DNA of 64,000 nt from Paramacrobiotus metropolitanus. Taxonomy: Eukaryota > Tardigrada > Eutardigrada > Parachela > Macrobiotidae. Location of the stretch: positions 3,224,001-3,288,000 of the forward strand of contig NW_026570225.1 in assembly GCF_019649055.1 (NCBI RefSeq), in the 5' to 3' direction. A program made the position numbers and the translations under genes. This document shows, piece after piece, positions 1 to 13,272 of the stretch (positions within the stretch are counted from its first letter, which is position 1; the number at the start of each line of letters is the position of its first letter). The notes under the pieces were generated by a model. That model saw nothing but the letters and a program-made list of their open reading frames with translations, made no database searches and was not told where the DNA came from.

Positions 1-704
1 GGCGCATGTAGGTTGCAGATATTCGCAAAAAAATGTCGGTTTTCGTACGGTTATTAATTCAACCTAGTAATAAATAAGTAAACTGAAACAATAAAAAGGA
101 AATGGGAAAACCCATAATTTCATAAAGTTAATTGTAGCCTGAGAGTACTTTTCAAAAGCTCAAAAAAGAACTTAAAATTTACTATCGCACTGTAATTTAA
201 AAGTGAAACAACTTATTAGTACTAGACGGGAGAACTCGTACTGTACTACTCGTGTACCAAAATGACCGTGTACCAATACATTCTCAATGCGTGATTCATT
301 CATTCGCTTTCGGCTGTGAGAATCTGGATTCGAATCAATGAATGATAATGAACCGTTCATTGACATTGACAGACAGCCTCAGTCAGAATCCCGATTCTAG
401 CCAAGGATGCTGCAGAAGCAAGGATTTACGCCTAAAATTGGCTGCTAGCATTTACAGCACTATGAAAAGCGAAGGTTGTGAATAAAGTACGAAAATTCTT
501 CGAAATAGGTTCGATTTTCCTCTTGCTTTCTGACTATTGTGTGGTAATTAACTATGTCAATATTATTATTCTCGATTCTCGACTGCAGTTAGCGGATTGT
601 ACGACGCAACGATTGATACCTTGTGGACAACAGTCTCGGTCTGGCGAAAGGAATATTACATTTTTTATCGTTCCTGTGGGCTATGTTAATTGTGGAAATT
701 AGGA
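1..704. other. Upstream intergenic region, no gene seen
   Basis: AT-rich sequence with frequent stops in all frames. A short self-complementary patch lies near 290-360 (forms of ATTCATTCATT on both strands). This stretch should contain the promoter and 5' UTR of the SMARCB1 gene, but I see no convincing TATA box or other core element. Confidence 0.5.
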
Positions 705-3022
705 ATGGCAGCCAAAGATTTTGAGGATACTGGTAACGAGACCACAGTGGAAGGCATGGAGACTGACAATGATCTGTCGTCTCAAGATCGTCAGACAGAG
801 AGCCAGGCAGATGCGGAAATGGAAGTCGATGGGGATGGAGACAAGTCGCGGAGGCCCATGGTCAGCACGTTTGGCAGTCGACCCGTTCCCTTCAAACTGG
901 AAGACGACGGCGACGATTACTACATTGGATCAGTAGTAAGAGCATTTCTTTCCTTCTCGTAGAAGCCTTACTAATTACACTTACAGTACTGTGTTGCTGT
1001 TGTCAACCATGTTTCGTTGGAGGACATAAGAATGTTCTAACAAATTTATTAAACACTTCGATTGATCGTTCAGGTGGGGAATTATTTGCGAATGTTTCGA
1101 GGCCAATTATACCGAAAGTATCCCGCACTTTGGAGACGACAGACTACTCCGGAGGAAAGAAAACGTTTAGCGCAGATGAAAGGTACTCGTATTTTCGAAA
1201 TCTTTTTTTCTTTCATGTTGTTGTTTTACACTGTACAAGTCAGATCTCACCAGTCCGTTTTCTTGTTTTTTGTAGTGTGTTCAAATATTTTCTTTGTGTT
1301 GTTTTCTTTTTAATCGTGTTGGGATATTCGGCATTATTGTTTCCTTTTCCATAATTTATCACTTCAGTCTTGCCCTTTGAATGCGATTCAGACAAAATGC
1401 AGTCCTCTCATTGCAATACATTGGATTGCAATATGGTTGGTACTTACCCACCCTTATGCATGGCGATATTGGCTGTGGCCTGTGGGTGTTAAATTCAATT
1501 ACTTACTGAAGTCTACTGAGGCTCACTGTACATATGCGCTGCATAAGTTTTTTGACAAACGATATTTACTGTGCACACTTTAAAATCATTCGTAGCGATT
1601 TTTTCTAGGTGTGGATTCGCATTCCGTATCCAGTAATACGATTCTTGTGAAAGCCAAAGAAGTGGATGAGATTTTAGCGGGTTATGAAGAAAAATACCGG
1701 CTGGTTTCTGGGGATGCGGAAATATCTCAGACGCCAAAGTGCGTACTTCATTCTTCGCACCGGTGCTTAAGATGCAGTAAAGATGCTACTTTGCAGAGAA
1801 GCGAAGTCGCGGCGCGCTTCGAATTGGGCTCCTCAACCCGCCACTTCTCATCATTTGGACGCTGTTCCCAGCGCTACACCCATCAGTCGTGCCCGCCAGT
1901 TAATGCGCCAACCCGGTCGACATCATCCATTTTGGTGCGTTTTTAGTTAATTTCAAACGATGTCGTTTGTGCAAAAAAAGTCGAACAGCATGATTTCTGT
2001 AATTTTAGTGGTTTTTATCATTTTTGTTTCTTCGCCTGAGTTTTGGTTAGCGAAAGAATGCGACAGTAGTATTGTAGTAATTGCTGTATGTAATTCGTTG
2101 TCTGGCGCTTTAGTTTCGATGATAAACCCCCGCTGATGATGGCAAAACAGGCCGCTCAGCAAGAGATTCTCGTTCCTATTCGACTGGATATGGAAATAGA
2201 TAATGTGAAACTCAGAGATACATTTACGTGGAATAAAAACGGTAAGTTGGTTTAGCCTTTTGGATGATATTTGTTGCCTTGCGGTTGTTTCCAAAGTTCT
2301 CGTGAATTTTTAATGCGTCCTAATCGCATCTCGAAAATTGACACTAAAGCTTTTAAATTTAATGCGGGCTGTTATTGTTATGTTTGCAGAACTTCTCATT
2401 ACGCCGGAGCAGTTTGCCGAAATACTGTGCGAAGATTTGGATCTTCCGATGGTTCAGTTCATTCCTGCCATTGCACAAAGTATTAAGCAGCAGGTTGATG
2501 CGTTTCCCACGGATAATCTTCTCAATAATCAGACCGATCAAAGAGTGGTAATAAAGGTAAAAGCTTGTTTTATCAAACCCGATACCTATACTGGATACTT
2601 AACTCGCTGTTTTTGCGCAATGAAGATTGTGTTTTTGGTGTACGTATCTCTCGTTTTTTCTGCAGCTAAATATCCATGTTGGGAATATTTCCTTGAACGA
2701 TCAGTTTGAGTGGGATATGGCCGAGCAACAAAACAGCCCCGAACAGTTTGCCGCTAGACTGTGCGCTGATTTGGGTCTCGGAGGGGAATTTGAGACAGCC
2801 ATCGCTTATTCAATTCGCGCACAATTAACATGGCACCAGTCAGTGTACAGCGATGCTACTTTGCCACCCATTGACTGCCCGTTCCGTAACCATGACTGCG
2901 ATTCCTGGTCGCCTTCCATAGAAGTTCTTTCCGACGCCGAGATGGAGAAGAAATTGCGCGATCAAGATCGCAATACCCGACGGATGCGGCGATTAGCGTA
3001 CAACCAAGGCACGAGTTGGTGA
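705..3022 (+). CDS. SMARCB1: SWI/SNF core subunit SMARCB1 (SNF5/INI1)
   Basis: Core subunit of BAF/PBAF chromatin remodellers; in the family it anchors the complex to the nucleosome acidic patch. I join seven exons: 705-935, 1074-1182, 1609-1738, 1797-1934, 2114-2241, 2390-2556 and 2666-3022. They give 419 aa, against about 385 in vertebrates. The N-terminal winged-helix region shows [17 protein letters not shown]. The linker has [13 protein letters not shown] in exon 4. SNF5 repeat 1 ([20 protein letters not shown] through [14 protein letters not shown]) and repeat 2 ([18 protein letters not shown] through [20 protein letters not shown]) follow, then the basic C-terminal helix [18 protein letters not shown]. 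About 40 N-terminal residues before [14 protein letters not shown] are acidic and lineage-specific. An in-frame upstream ATG at 690 is possible; 705 (MAAKDFED) is preferred. The gene faces UBE3B tail-to-tail, 263 bp apart. Confidence 0.96.
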
Positions 3023-3285
3023 TATTTTTTAAAATATTTATCTTTTGTTTAACTCTGTTTACGGTTTTCCAAGTCTTTGTGCTCTTTTGGTATTTGTACA
3101 ATGTACGGCCAATCACAGTTTCCAGCACTGAGTTACAGTGTTAATTCCCACGATTTTTAATCACAGTGTCACTGTACAGTACAGCAAATAGAATTCTCAA
3201 ATTAAAGAATAGAAATATCAAAGTTCTAACGTGAAAGACTGCAGTCAGAGGGTTACAGCACCACATTACAACTGTCCAAGAGCGA

Positions 3286-6200
3286 TCACGAAAGTTCAAA
3301 CCCGGCATTACTCCGAATGGCATAGCGTAGCTTCTCCCGGAGGACTGACTTTTTCGAATAATTGGGAAGCTTTAATAAATTAAAGCATGTCGATGAGGTC
3401 GGGAGCCGAGTAGTGGAGATCTTCTTGCGGTTAATGGTAAAGAAACCGCGTATTACACTCCCTAATGTATCTCCAGAGTCCTGTAATTGGGTCAAATTCA
3501 GTAATGATTTCTGGTGGCATTCTCTCATGGGGTTTGAATTCACATGGTCACACAATATTCGGTGCATCCACTACTAGAGATTGACGACACCGCTCTAATA
3601 ATCTTCAAATTTTGAGATAATTGAAATTAATGAATTGTGAGACATTATTTTTACAGTTGCAACATAACGAAACAGAAAACCATCTTAAAAACATGATCAA
3701 ATCTGAACCTTATGTGAGTTGTGTCACGTACAGATACATAACTAATTATACCGTACCTGGTCATCGCTAACTTCCACACATCGAATGGAAAACGGCGGAT
3801 CCATGTAAGAGAACCCCAAAAGCGGTGGTTTCGAGCAGCTTGTAACAAATTTCAGAAACAATCCCCTTTCTTCCTCGTTGAAATCATTTTCCAGCACATC
3901 CCACAACCATCCAACAACGCGATGTGAACTATGAAATCCTCCATAGTACTGTGTGTTCTAGTAACAGAATATATCATCAGAGCCAATCAAACTCAATAAA
4001 TGTTTGATTTAAGAGGTAATGACTACAAATAATGTGCGGCTTTTTACTTGAATTACACAAGCAAATCATGACGAGACCTACTTTCCGTAAATCCTTTAAA
4101 TCAATAGTCTGGCTGTCGCCTGAGATGAGCTTTTGCAGTTCCGGCGGAGAAAATATACTGATCCACTCTGGCTTAATGATGCTCAAAAAGCCCCGTGTAA
4201 AAGCGTTGACCTGCTGCTTAATCTGGCCGTGCATTCGAAAATGTGCCATTAAATGGATATATGAAATTTTATTATCATCCGTAACCTCCACAAACCGTCC
4301 ACCTGGCATCAGCTCGTGACTAACGACCTGACCTAGCCGGTCCTCATCGCAAGAAAAGGTCAATTCCAGCTCTTCCACTTTTCCTTGGTACCGTTTCAAG
4401 TTTTGCAACATTCGTGATAGCTCGACGTCAAATGATGGTAACTCGTCAAAATAGCTGTATGTTGGGTTTGCAGCTTGATGGCCAAGAATCTGACTGAGGA
4501 AGAAGTTAGCCAGGGGTACATCCACAACAATTCCTTCGTACACCGCTTTGCCCAGAATTCGTCCAACAAAACTGAACAGCTGCAGATGCTCATCTTGAAT
4601 GCCGGAAGTGGGTGATGGGTAAATCCTGTTATCCACAGTTGTTTTAAATAAGTGCAGATTTGGATCGAACACACGTTTTATTGTTTCCTCCAGAAATTCT
4701 TTAAACACACCATCCTGGTCAATTCCCGCTTCAGCCATGCCTAAAAATGAATTGTGTATAGAATAAGAAACCGTTCTCCCTAAACAAGATCAATTCCAAA
4801 ATACGCCACTTACTTACTTAGTTATTTGCTTTTACGTTAGCATGTTAAGTAAATAAAAATTTGTTAATACAAAAGTATAGGATACACACAGAAAAGAATG
4901 GTGAAAGGCTCTGCACCCTGCCATGCATAGAATGTTATTAGATCCAAGATATTACGCAGTCTTATATGTATAATTTAAAATAAAATAGTGGGGATGTAGC
5001 AAAACTGGTAATTAAGAAAAGGTACCTGCTATGAGGAAATAAGTATCTGTACGCGATTCAAAACAACCCACTTAAATTTAAATATGCATTAAACTGTATT
5101 AGCTCAATTTAGCTGTCCCATGAAGGCCGTACGCGTCTTGGGCCCTTTTTTTGGAACCATTTAGCACGTAACGTAACAAATCTATACCGCCCATATACGA
5201 GTAACTTGCCTTCAGCGTTAATAAAGCGTACGCGAATAACACCCTTCAATTCTTCGGGTTTTAAACGGGAAATGTGTCCATATCCGTCCTCGACGATGCG
5301 CCGGCGCTGCACTGCAATCAAAATGGGCGCAGTGGGCTTGTCTTGATCCGACTGTTTGTCCTCTTTGATCCATTGTCGAAACAATTTTACACGGTCGTGA
5401 TGTGGGATACAGTGCGGTGCAAAGGCCAACAATAGCTGCACGTTATTGTGATTCTCTTTCAGTTCGCTGAAAAATGCACTTCCTTTGGCTTCCCTGACGT
5501 AAAGGAATTAAAAATGAATACAATTCGGCTCGATAATGGATCGTATGTATAAACATGCTGTATGCACTATACGCCAATAACTGAACTGTCAGCATTACAA
5601 ACACCCGTTTAGTATAGGCAGGGAATGCAGTACAAATACGAAAACATTCTCTTATGTAATCAGTTAAATAAGAGCAATAAGAAAGGTGTACTAACAATTT
5701 CGTATGCGAAAATCTTATCAGAAAAAAGAACTAACTGAATCAGCCGAACTCCAGTTACAATTAAACTTCACAGCACTGTAATAATGAATATTACATAGCT
5801 ATTTAGAAAATTCCACTCCATAATTTTAATGTGAACTAAAACAACCAAAGAAAGTAAATCCGGATAGATAAAAAGTGCGTAAGTTCAGTTCAAGTACCGA
5901 AGTGCTCATATTTCTAACTGCAATTTTTTACATTGTAAACGGCATACCGGCACATACCATTTCGGATCTAAGACGATACACTAACTAAAACTGCTCGATT
6001 ATTTCGTTTATTAAGGCACGGTAAAAGTACTAATATCATGACTGTATTTTTACACAACCCTAAACTGTTATTCAACACATCGACCATCACCTGGCTTTGA
6101 TACACCTTCAAACAATAGGAAACGCAAGTAAGTAACCGTGTAACGACATTCAAGCAAGCTTTTCCTGTCAACTCGACCCTCAAATACGAACACCGGGATC

Positions 6201-9200
6201 CATCGGTTCGTCTCAATGGTCGCAAAGTGCGGAACCATCGATAGTCACGCCCGACAACACAACACAAATCGATAAACATTAATGGCATTTTTAATGAAAT
6301 ACGATTTCCGTTTTATGGGAACAACCATTTGATTTACCTATACCCTCATAAAAACGAAGCGAAATTCCCTGAGCAGGTACTGTACTTTATAACCTACAGT
6401 GCCGCTCCGTGCAAACTGGCAACCATACGTGTACTTCGAAACACTGATCCTAATGTTTGACGAAATGCAGGAACATAATAGAACTATCAATTACGAACGC
6501 TCCGAGACTCCAATAACTCATTCCACGCGCGCGGTGAGTCTAGTCATATCGTAATAACGATTCGTATTCTATGATTCTAGAGTTTTTTAAACAGCGAATA
6601 TCTATGCAAATACAACGGGGAAACGCAATTTGTGTAATGGGTACGATCCCCGATCAGGATAGCATAGAGGAAGTGTTTCTTTTGTAAATGTTGTTTTGTT
6701 CTGGTGCATAGTTTGTACTCGTACCATGATACTTATTAAAGGTTCCGTTACATTCTATGCCTAACGCATGTAATTATCAAGAAAAAGAGTATTCCGCATA
6801 TACAGAATGAACAGCCAAAACTGACACAATTATCGTGCAAGTTTATAAAAAAAACTGCTGCAACATGTAATCATCTTCAAATGTCTGTCATTATCAGTTA
6901 AAACTTACTTCATGATCCAGTGATCATCCGGGGCAAATCGCCGACGAGAATCGCGCTCGTATAATATCCTCATGAGATGATGTGCCGACGTGAAGAGCTG
7001 ATCGGATCTCATTTGAGCTGATGACATTAGCCCATCCCAGATAATGCGAAATATCAAGTCATTCAAAAACTTTGACATTTCCAAAAGATCGTTAATGGTA
7101 AATATTTTCTGCTCCTCGTAAAGTTCCAGGTCATCCATAAGACTAAAAACAAAAATTGTATCTATCTAAAGTGCGGCACATATTCTATATTGTTATAGCA
7201 TTCCGGTATGTCACACTTCGTACTCTAATAAGCCTTGAAACTCCAGACAAGCACGCTTACATTATAAGATGACTGGTCAAATTGCAAAATAACCCAAGCA
7301 GTTGAAATTCCGTCGTGTAAGTGTTAGGAGTCGGTTTCAATAATTCAACAAACTGACCGACACCAATACCACGAACAATATTCCAGAGTTGCATAGGTAA
7401 TCGGCCTTCCACTATTAATCCTGCATAAAAAGGAGGGTGACCCGCTGACTGTGAGAGTGGTCAGTACATAACTCATGCAAAGAGGTTGTTATGAGCAAAG
7501 AGGTTACAAATTCTGATTATTACAAAGAAAGCGAAATTGAGCAAATAAAATAAACAATTTCAAAAAAAGCATATCGAAGACCATGTCACGCAGAACGGCA
7601 TGGTACAAATTCATAGTAAAACAAATGTGAGTAAAACAAGTTAATGCTAGTTCAGTCCGCACCAAAAAAGCACTAACTGTTTGCAGCGCATAATTAGCCG
7701 TATGGATAGCATTACCGAGTCAACAAATAATTGATCATACCAGTCAAAATATGAAGTCTAAGATTGACAAGACAGTTGATGGCACATTGGTACATCGCGC
7801 TGACAATGGCAAAACGGCTGACTTCCCCATCATTCAGCTTCAGTTTTGTGGAGGTTTTGGCAAGATGATGCAGACCAAGCCGTTGAAGCAAGGCTAAAAA
7901 TAAAAGCAACATGCAATAAGCACTGATGCACTTCTTCGTTCACAATTGTTGCACACAGCACTCACCTGTGGCTTTAAAATTCCCCGGTGTTGGATCATTT
8001 TTCTTTGCACTCACAGGACCGTTCATCGTTTTTCTTTCCAGGGAATTACCAAAAACGGTTTTTACGAATTCTCTTTTCCAAATAAGATTGAGTTGCTGGG
8101 TAGTGTACTGCATAGAGTCATGGTAGCTAATAACACAATAAAAGAATCAGAAAACAGAAATGCCCAAATCCTAATTGGTGTTTGCATAAAAAAAGCAAAG
8201 ATACAACGCTGGTGGGTGTTAATCAATAAGAAAACAGGTAACCAGAAAAATAACGTTCAATCTGCACTGTTAACGTTGCAGCTAATAACATCATGGATAA
8301 ATTTCCATGTGCTACCAGCTATTTAAATTGCACTATGTTTTAATATACTGTAATTACAGTAAATAGTATTATTACCAGATACCATAGCTTCGAAAATATT
8401 TCTAAACGACAGAGATTTAATCAATGAATGGGAACACAGCTTGAAGCCTAAAGAAAGTAGTTATCATCTAATTATAGGAGTCTATTGTATATGTACATTT
8501 ATATAACTCCAACACTGTAAAAACTGTGTCTGACTCACCACGGATCCACACGGTCACTCGACCATCCCAGAACTGCGTGCCACTTGGTCATTGTCGTGTT
8601 TTGATGAGTGGCATTCAATTCTCGACATAAGTCCAACAAGAAAATAATAGTTGACACCACATGCAGCACATCGACGTCATTTGTCTTACTCTTCTCCAGC
8701 CAAAAGATATTGGCCAAATTAGCGGTAATACATAACGCAGCATTTGCCGTCCGTATATTCTCCCGCATGACTTTCCATACATCTTCCGATGTCAATAATT
8801 CCATCCACATCTTAAGGACACCTTGCTTCCTGAATGTTTCAATAAACACCGGACATATGGTTTCCACATGCACAATAAAGCCGGGCACACTTAGCAAAGA
8901 GATCAAGGCTTTCTGTTTATCCGTTTCGGAAGCGAAGGCCTCCATCACCATCGGTCGCATGAGTAAAGTCAACAGTGGGAAAAAGGTCGTCTTATTCAAC
9001 GTCGGTGTTGTTCTGGCTAATCCACGCATAAGTACATCCCGTACAGCCGGATATAATCCCACTCTGACCAACTCTTGCAGCCATTTGATGGTAACATTAT
9101 TCATCACCTTTTGCACAATTTCATTGGGAATTTTCACCGCCTTCCACTGCGACGCATGGGTCAACATAATAATGGTCTGGGAATATGTTACCAAATCTCG

Positions 9201-9746
9201 CGCATCCGCAGGGCTATCCGGATTCAGTGCCGACAAATAGTGAACGCATAGTTTTAAAATCATTATAACCTGTCTCCTCCATACCGCAACAGATTCCGAT
9301 TTCTGCATAATGCTCATGTAGTTGAGATGCGGCTTTTCCGAGCCGATGGAAGCAATAAGGTAATAGCACACATTTCGGAAGCGCTCGCGATCTTCCTTTG
9401 TATTGAACATGAAGAAAAACTCCCGTAACATGGAAAATACATCATCCACAGGCACCGTGGGGCTGGTGTCATTTTGCACGGCATACTGGCGAAAGGTTTC
9501 GTCAAATTCCCGCTGGCATTCCGCCCGGAGATGCTTAACGCACAGACATCGCCGGACAAACGCCTGTACAGGCAGGCCACGATTAGTAGCTACAGTGGAC
9601 ACCCACGTGCCACCCAAACAATTTTTTACCTGAATCATTACAACAGCTTCAAGACGACGCTTATCGCGGACACGTTGTTCCCGTGCCGCTCTAGCTTCTT
9701 CCACTACGTCTGCCGACCGGTTCGTCTTTTGCACACTGACAAACAT
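3286..9746 (-). CDS. UBE3B: HECT E3 ubiquitin-protein ligase UBE3B
   Basis: Ubiquitin ligase that forms a thioester through its C-terminal HECT domain. Exons in coding order: 9746-9630, 9563-8539, 8126-7966, 7893-7741, 7420-7261, 7142-6909, 5493-5210, 4740-4082, 3957-3757, 3480-3286. They total 1062 aa, close to the vertebrate length of about 1068. An N-terminal IQ motif ([20 protein letters not shown]) is formed across intron 1, as in UBE3B rather than UBE3C. The HECT domain starts near [12 protein letters not shown] and continues [49 protein letters not shown] and FRSIIKPEW-type sequence. It ends with [19 protein letters not shown], whose Cys is the expected catalytic residue. Intron 1 is 66 nt with no stop, so retention would stay in frame. 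The intron 5209-4741 uses a GC donor. The 1.4-kb intron 5494-6908 holds nothing recognisable. Confidence 0.96.
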
Positions 9747-11777
9747 TCTTGCTGGGCTGCCGGTTATAATAAGCAGTAGCGATGGATATCAAAGCTACAC
9801 TTTGGTTATTATTGATAGTGTACGGTGGTACCGCACGCTGATTCACGTCAGACGGCGATCGGGGACGTGACAAATGAGGACGACCAATGCCTGTGCAGCA
9901 GAATGTGTCACCGGAAGTTGTATAACAGGATGATTCAAAATTTCAAACCAGTTACTGCCACAGCCGAACGCGACGGCATAAAACGCTCAGCCACATGCTT
10001 TTAAAATGTCTCTTTTTTACCTCAGATTACTAACTAAAAATTCAATAAACACAGAAATTCATGTAAGGTGACCACCGACCGGTCATGCGTCATGTCTGTA
10101 ATACTAGACGTTCATGTTTTCACTGGCTCATCATCGGGTTGTATCAGCAAAGACTGAAATATAAATCATTTTTTTCATTTTTCTATGTAAATTTTATAAT
10201 AACAGGTAGCACTCTTCGAAGAAATGAGCAATGCTCGAGTATAGCAGTTTTGCACTCGTTGAGATATGCGCATATAATTTCTTATATTCACCTTTCGTAT
10301 ACGTACCCGAAAAACGCTGTCGCATCACCCGCATGTGCAAAAAAACGAATAGTTCTAACATTTACCAAAAATGAAACGCGCGGCAGTGACTACTACACTC
10401 GGATCTTAGAAATCAATAATAATGTCATAAAGAGAAGATGCCAGAAGGTTAATGTCATTGTTATTACAAGGTGAAACGAGAAAGCAAAGAAGTGCGTTAA
10501 AATTCTGAACGTTTTCGTAAGTCATAGATTTCTATATTATTAAGTAAAAGTAAATCAGTGAGTTTTCAATCCGTTTGCAATGTGTCTTAATCTAAAGAAC
10601 AAATTCTCACAAGTTGTTAACAAACTTTTATCGTTACAGTAGGTTACATTCCCAAACAAAACCGGCGAAAATATATTTAAATTAAACAGCCACAGTTATT
10701 TTCCCCAAAACCCTGTCTTACAGTTATGTATCTGTAGTGAACGCAACTGCGAAATGACAAGCATTGCTGATTGCATTTCGTTTTCAGCTTGCAATATGCA
10801 GCAGTCTCCCTGGCCGTATATTGCAAGCAACAATTGTAAGCAGCAGTAACAATTAATGCTTTACGACGTGCCTTGAAAATAATAATTATTAAGTACTCTA
10901 ACTTACACTAATAAAACGTACGGGTTATGATCTATGAATATGGGAAATAATTTCGAACTTTCAGATGTCTGTCGAGTAACCGTAAATCATCTGCGTGACT
11001 GCGTCAGTTAGAACTTACTCGTTGATCACCCAGCAATTTCTTGAGATACCAAGAACGAGAGATTTAAAATTCGCTCACTTTAATCAAAGAATGCATAGCT
11101 GATGGTAATGCAAAGAGACCACAACTCCGAAGTACAATTTCCATTCTGCAAAAGGATAAGTACAGAGTACTGGAATGAAAGGACTGGAATATTTCGGAAT
11201 TCCGCTACTGTTTACAAGGATACGGATGCGCCTGCTCCATGCAGTTCACGACGAAGCCCGGTGTTAAAATCATCCATCAGTTGTTTTTGAACAATTCTAA
11301 TCCTAACCAACCAACGAAATAAAGCGCCAACAATGTCGGAAAAGCCATAAGAACAGCGAGAAGATAGTAAACTGATTCAAGGTAATCCATACACACAACT
11401 ATGATGCGCGTGCATTGATGCACTGTGGCTGAATGGTTGTCTTGTCTCAGTATTCCCAACTTTTCCGTCACGAAAATCCGACCCAAATGGCAACCATCAG
11501 ATTCACTATCACATAAAAAAATGATATCTTCTTATTTAACAGACAGAATAACTATATTAGAAAAGACCAACGAATTTAATTGAGACTGGTCACTATACTA
11601 GTGTATTGTATACTAGCAGAGATACTAGTGTACTTCCACGCTCTTCACATGCTTTTCAAATTAGAATTTTTAAAAAGGTAGGTAGATCGCGCCCGCATGG
11701 AGATCTCAATATTTTCAATATTTTCAGAAAGTTAACTTCAAATTTCACCTTGTTAAGGCAAGATTTTTACGGTTTTT
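9747..11777. other. Intergenic region upstream of UBE3B
   Basis: No supportable gene. A 129-codon frame at 10085-10474 (+) has skewed composition, no recognisable motif and no matching neighbouring exons, so I treat it as chance. The UBE3B promoter should lie just above 9746. Near 10780-10830 there is a short inverted motif around TTGCAATATGCAGC and TATTGCAAGCAA. Confidence 0.45.
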
Positions 11778-11850
11778 AGCAGAGTGGCGCAGAGGTTAGC
11801 GCGCTGGGCTCATAACTCAGAGGTCCGTGGATCGAAACCACGCTCTGCTA
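11778..11850 (+). tRNA. Initiator tRNA-Met (anticodon CAU)
   Basis: A 73-nt cloverleaf folds completely. The acceptor stem AGCAGAG/CTCTGCT has 7 pairs, followed by a GCGC D stem, a CTGGG/CTCAG anticodon stem with loop CTCATAA, a CGTGG/CCACG T stem, and discriminator A. Initiator rather than elongator identity rests on the A1-U72 pair and the T loop ATCGAAA, which replaces the usual TTCRANN. Both are eukaryotic initiator hallmarks. Internal promoters are visible as an A box (TGGCGCAGAGG) and a B box (GGATCGAAACC). There is no intron. The anticodon stem carries a G-U pair where vertebrate initiators have G-C. Confidence 0.95.
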
Positions 11851-11851
11851 C

Positions 11852-11869
11852 TTTTTACTTTTTTTGTCT
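11852..11869 (+). terminator. RNA polymerase III terminator
   Basis: Two T runs (CTTTTTAC then TTTTTTT) begin one base after the tRNA discriminator. This is the usual Pol III stop signal, and its placement supports an active tRNA gene. Confidence 0.8.
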
Positions 11870-12981
11870 CGAGAGGTTTGGCGTATAGTTATGGTTTACC
11901 CATATGTTTTTGCAGATGAAGAGGGGAGTTGGAATGTAAAACTGCACCCAAAACTAAAAGAACAGTTACAGGGACGACGGGAACGGAGCAAGTGGTCGTA
12001 ATTTTTCTCCCGGAAGCGAACGTTCACATTCATGAAAACAACCTTCTACAGTGAATCTACACCCAAAATAATTACAGGAAACGGATTTGTCATCGAACCG
12101 CTTTCTATCCAGTAGACCGAAATTGACCATAAAAGAAGAGTATCTTGTCAAAATACCCGTTCATTCGACATCAATCTGTTTGATTAAATTAACGTTAACC
12201 ATAAGGTCAAATTGTTCAATCGTATAACACCTACTTACGGTCAGTACTGATTGTGAGTAGCCTTTTGCTACCTTACCAAGTTACCATTAGTTCGATCACC
12301 AGATGTTCACGACAGTCTCCCGCAAACCGATAATGTTTTTATCTGCGCGTTTTATAATTATAGAATCGAAGTACATACTCAAAATATACCATAACCTGTA
12401 GCAACAATCTTCACTAAATGCAATATTATTCTTACAACTAGACCTGTTTGCAGAGTGCAGACTGTACTTGTGATCTATGTTATTTGTCATTTACAAAATA
12501 TTGCAATGATAGATTTATCTGAACATATTAATTCATACTTAAAGTAATGCAGGATAAAGTACAAAATAATATAACAAGCAAGAATCTTAAATTGGGTAGA
12601 AGTTCGCAAATGTATGTACGTAACTGTCTGAAACTATTAATTTAACGTACGCGAGAAAACTCCGCGGGAAGGGACCATTCACCGGGCATGTCTGGATACG
12701 CGTTCGTATGTCACTATTTTTCTTATTATATCTATATAATTTTTACGGTTTGAGTAAATGGGGAGTGTTAAACTGGGGAAAAATGATTGGGTAAATATAA
12801 ACTTCGAAATACTGGTGCATAATAAGTATGTTTAGGCATTAAATACATATCATATCATATTTATATAATTACTGTATCTATATATACTTATATATAGATA
12901 GACATTTTATGTAGTATTCATAAAGTTGCTTATCGTTAATTATACGTACTTGTATACGTACGTACGTGTTCTTTTAGGTGG
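11870..12981. other. Intergenic, AT-rich, no gene seen
   Basis: Frames are short on both strands. From about 12840 to 12960 the sequence is dominated by TATATA, CATATCATAT and TACGTACGTACG simple repeats leading into the MITE. Confidence 0.45.
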
Positions 12982-12984
12982 TAA

Positions 12985-13216
12985 GGGGGGATCCATAAAT
13001 TACGTACGCAGCGAACCAGGGTGAGAGGGGTCCAAAAAGTGTGACAAGCTATGACGGCCTCGAGGAACCCTGGGGGGAGGGGGTGGTCAGCTCCATGTAT
13101 TACGATTGAACGAACCAGGGGGGACGGGGCAAGCAAACGTGACGGACCGCTACGAAGGGGGAGGAAGGGGTGAAAAAAATGGTGGTTTTCTGCGTACGTA
13201 ATTTATGGATGCCCCC
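12985..13216. mobile_element. MITE, 232 bp, TAA target duplication (Harbinger-like)
   Basis: The two ends are inverted repeats. The left end reads GGGGGGATCCATAAATTACG at 12985; the right end, read on the other strand from 13216, is GGGGGCATCCATAAATTACG. About 26 bases pair with one mismatch. TAA flanks both sides (12982-12984 and 13217-13219). A three-base TWA duplication with G-rich ends is typical of PIF/Harbinger elements. No transposase is encoded, so this would be a non-autonomous copy. The interior is also partly self-complementary (GCGAACCAGG and GAACCAGGGGGG themes). The superfamily is inferred from ends and duplication only. Confidence 0.8.
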
Positions 13217-13272
13217 TAAGTCTGGTGGTTCATACTTCATGATCAGTGAATTGGTCAGTTTAAAATTTAAAC

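Noticed and set aside
4032-4319. 95-codon plus-strand frame
   Set aside because: Antisense shadow of the UBE3B HECT exon.
5968-6288. 106-codon minus-strand frame inside a UBE3B intron
   Set aside because: UBE3B exons on both sides join in phase without it, and it has no recognisable motif.
8608-9240. 210-codon frame on the plus strand
   Set aside because: It lies entirely antisense to UBE3B exon 2, whose minus-strand reading matches the family in detail.
10085-10474. 129-codon plus-strand frame
   Set aside because: Composition is skewed (many Ser, Arg, Tyr, Phe runs), there are no motifs, and no exon partners nearby.
11778-11850. Elongator tRNA-Met
   Set aside because: The T loop ATCGAAA and the A-T first acceptor pair are initiator features.
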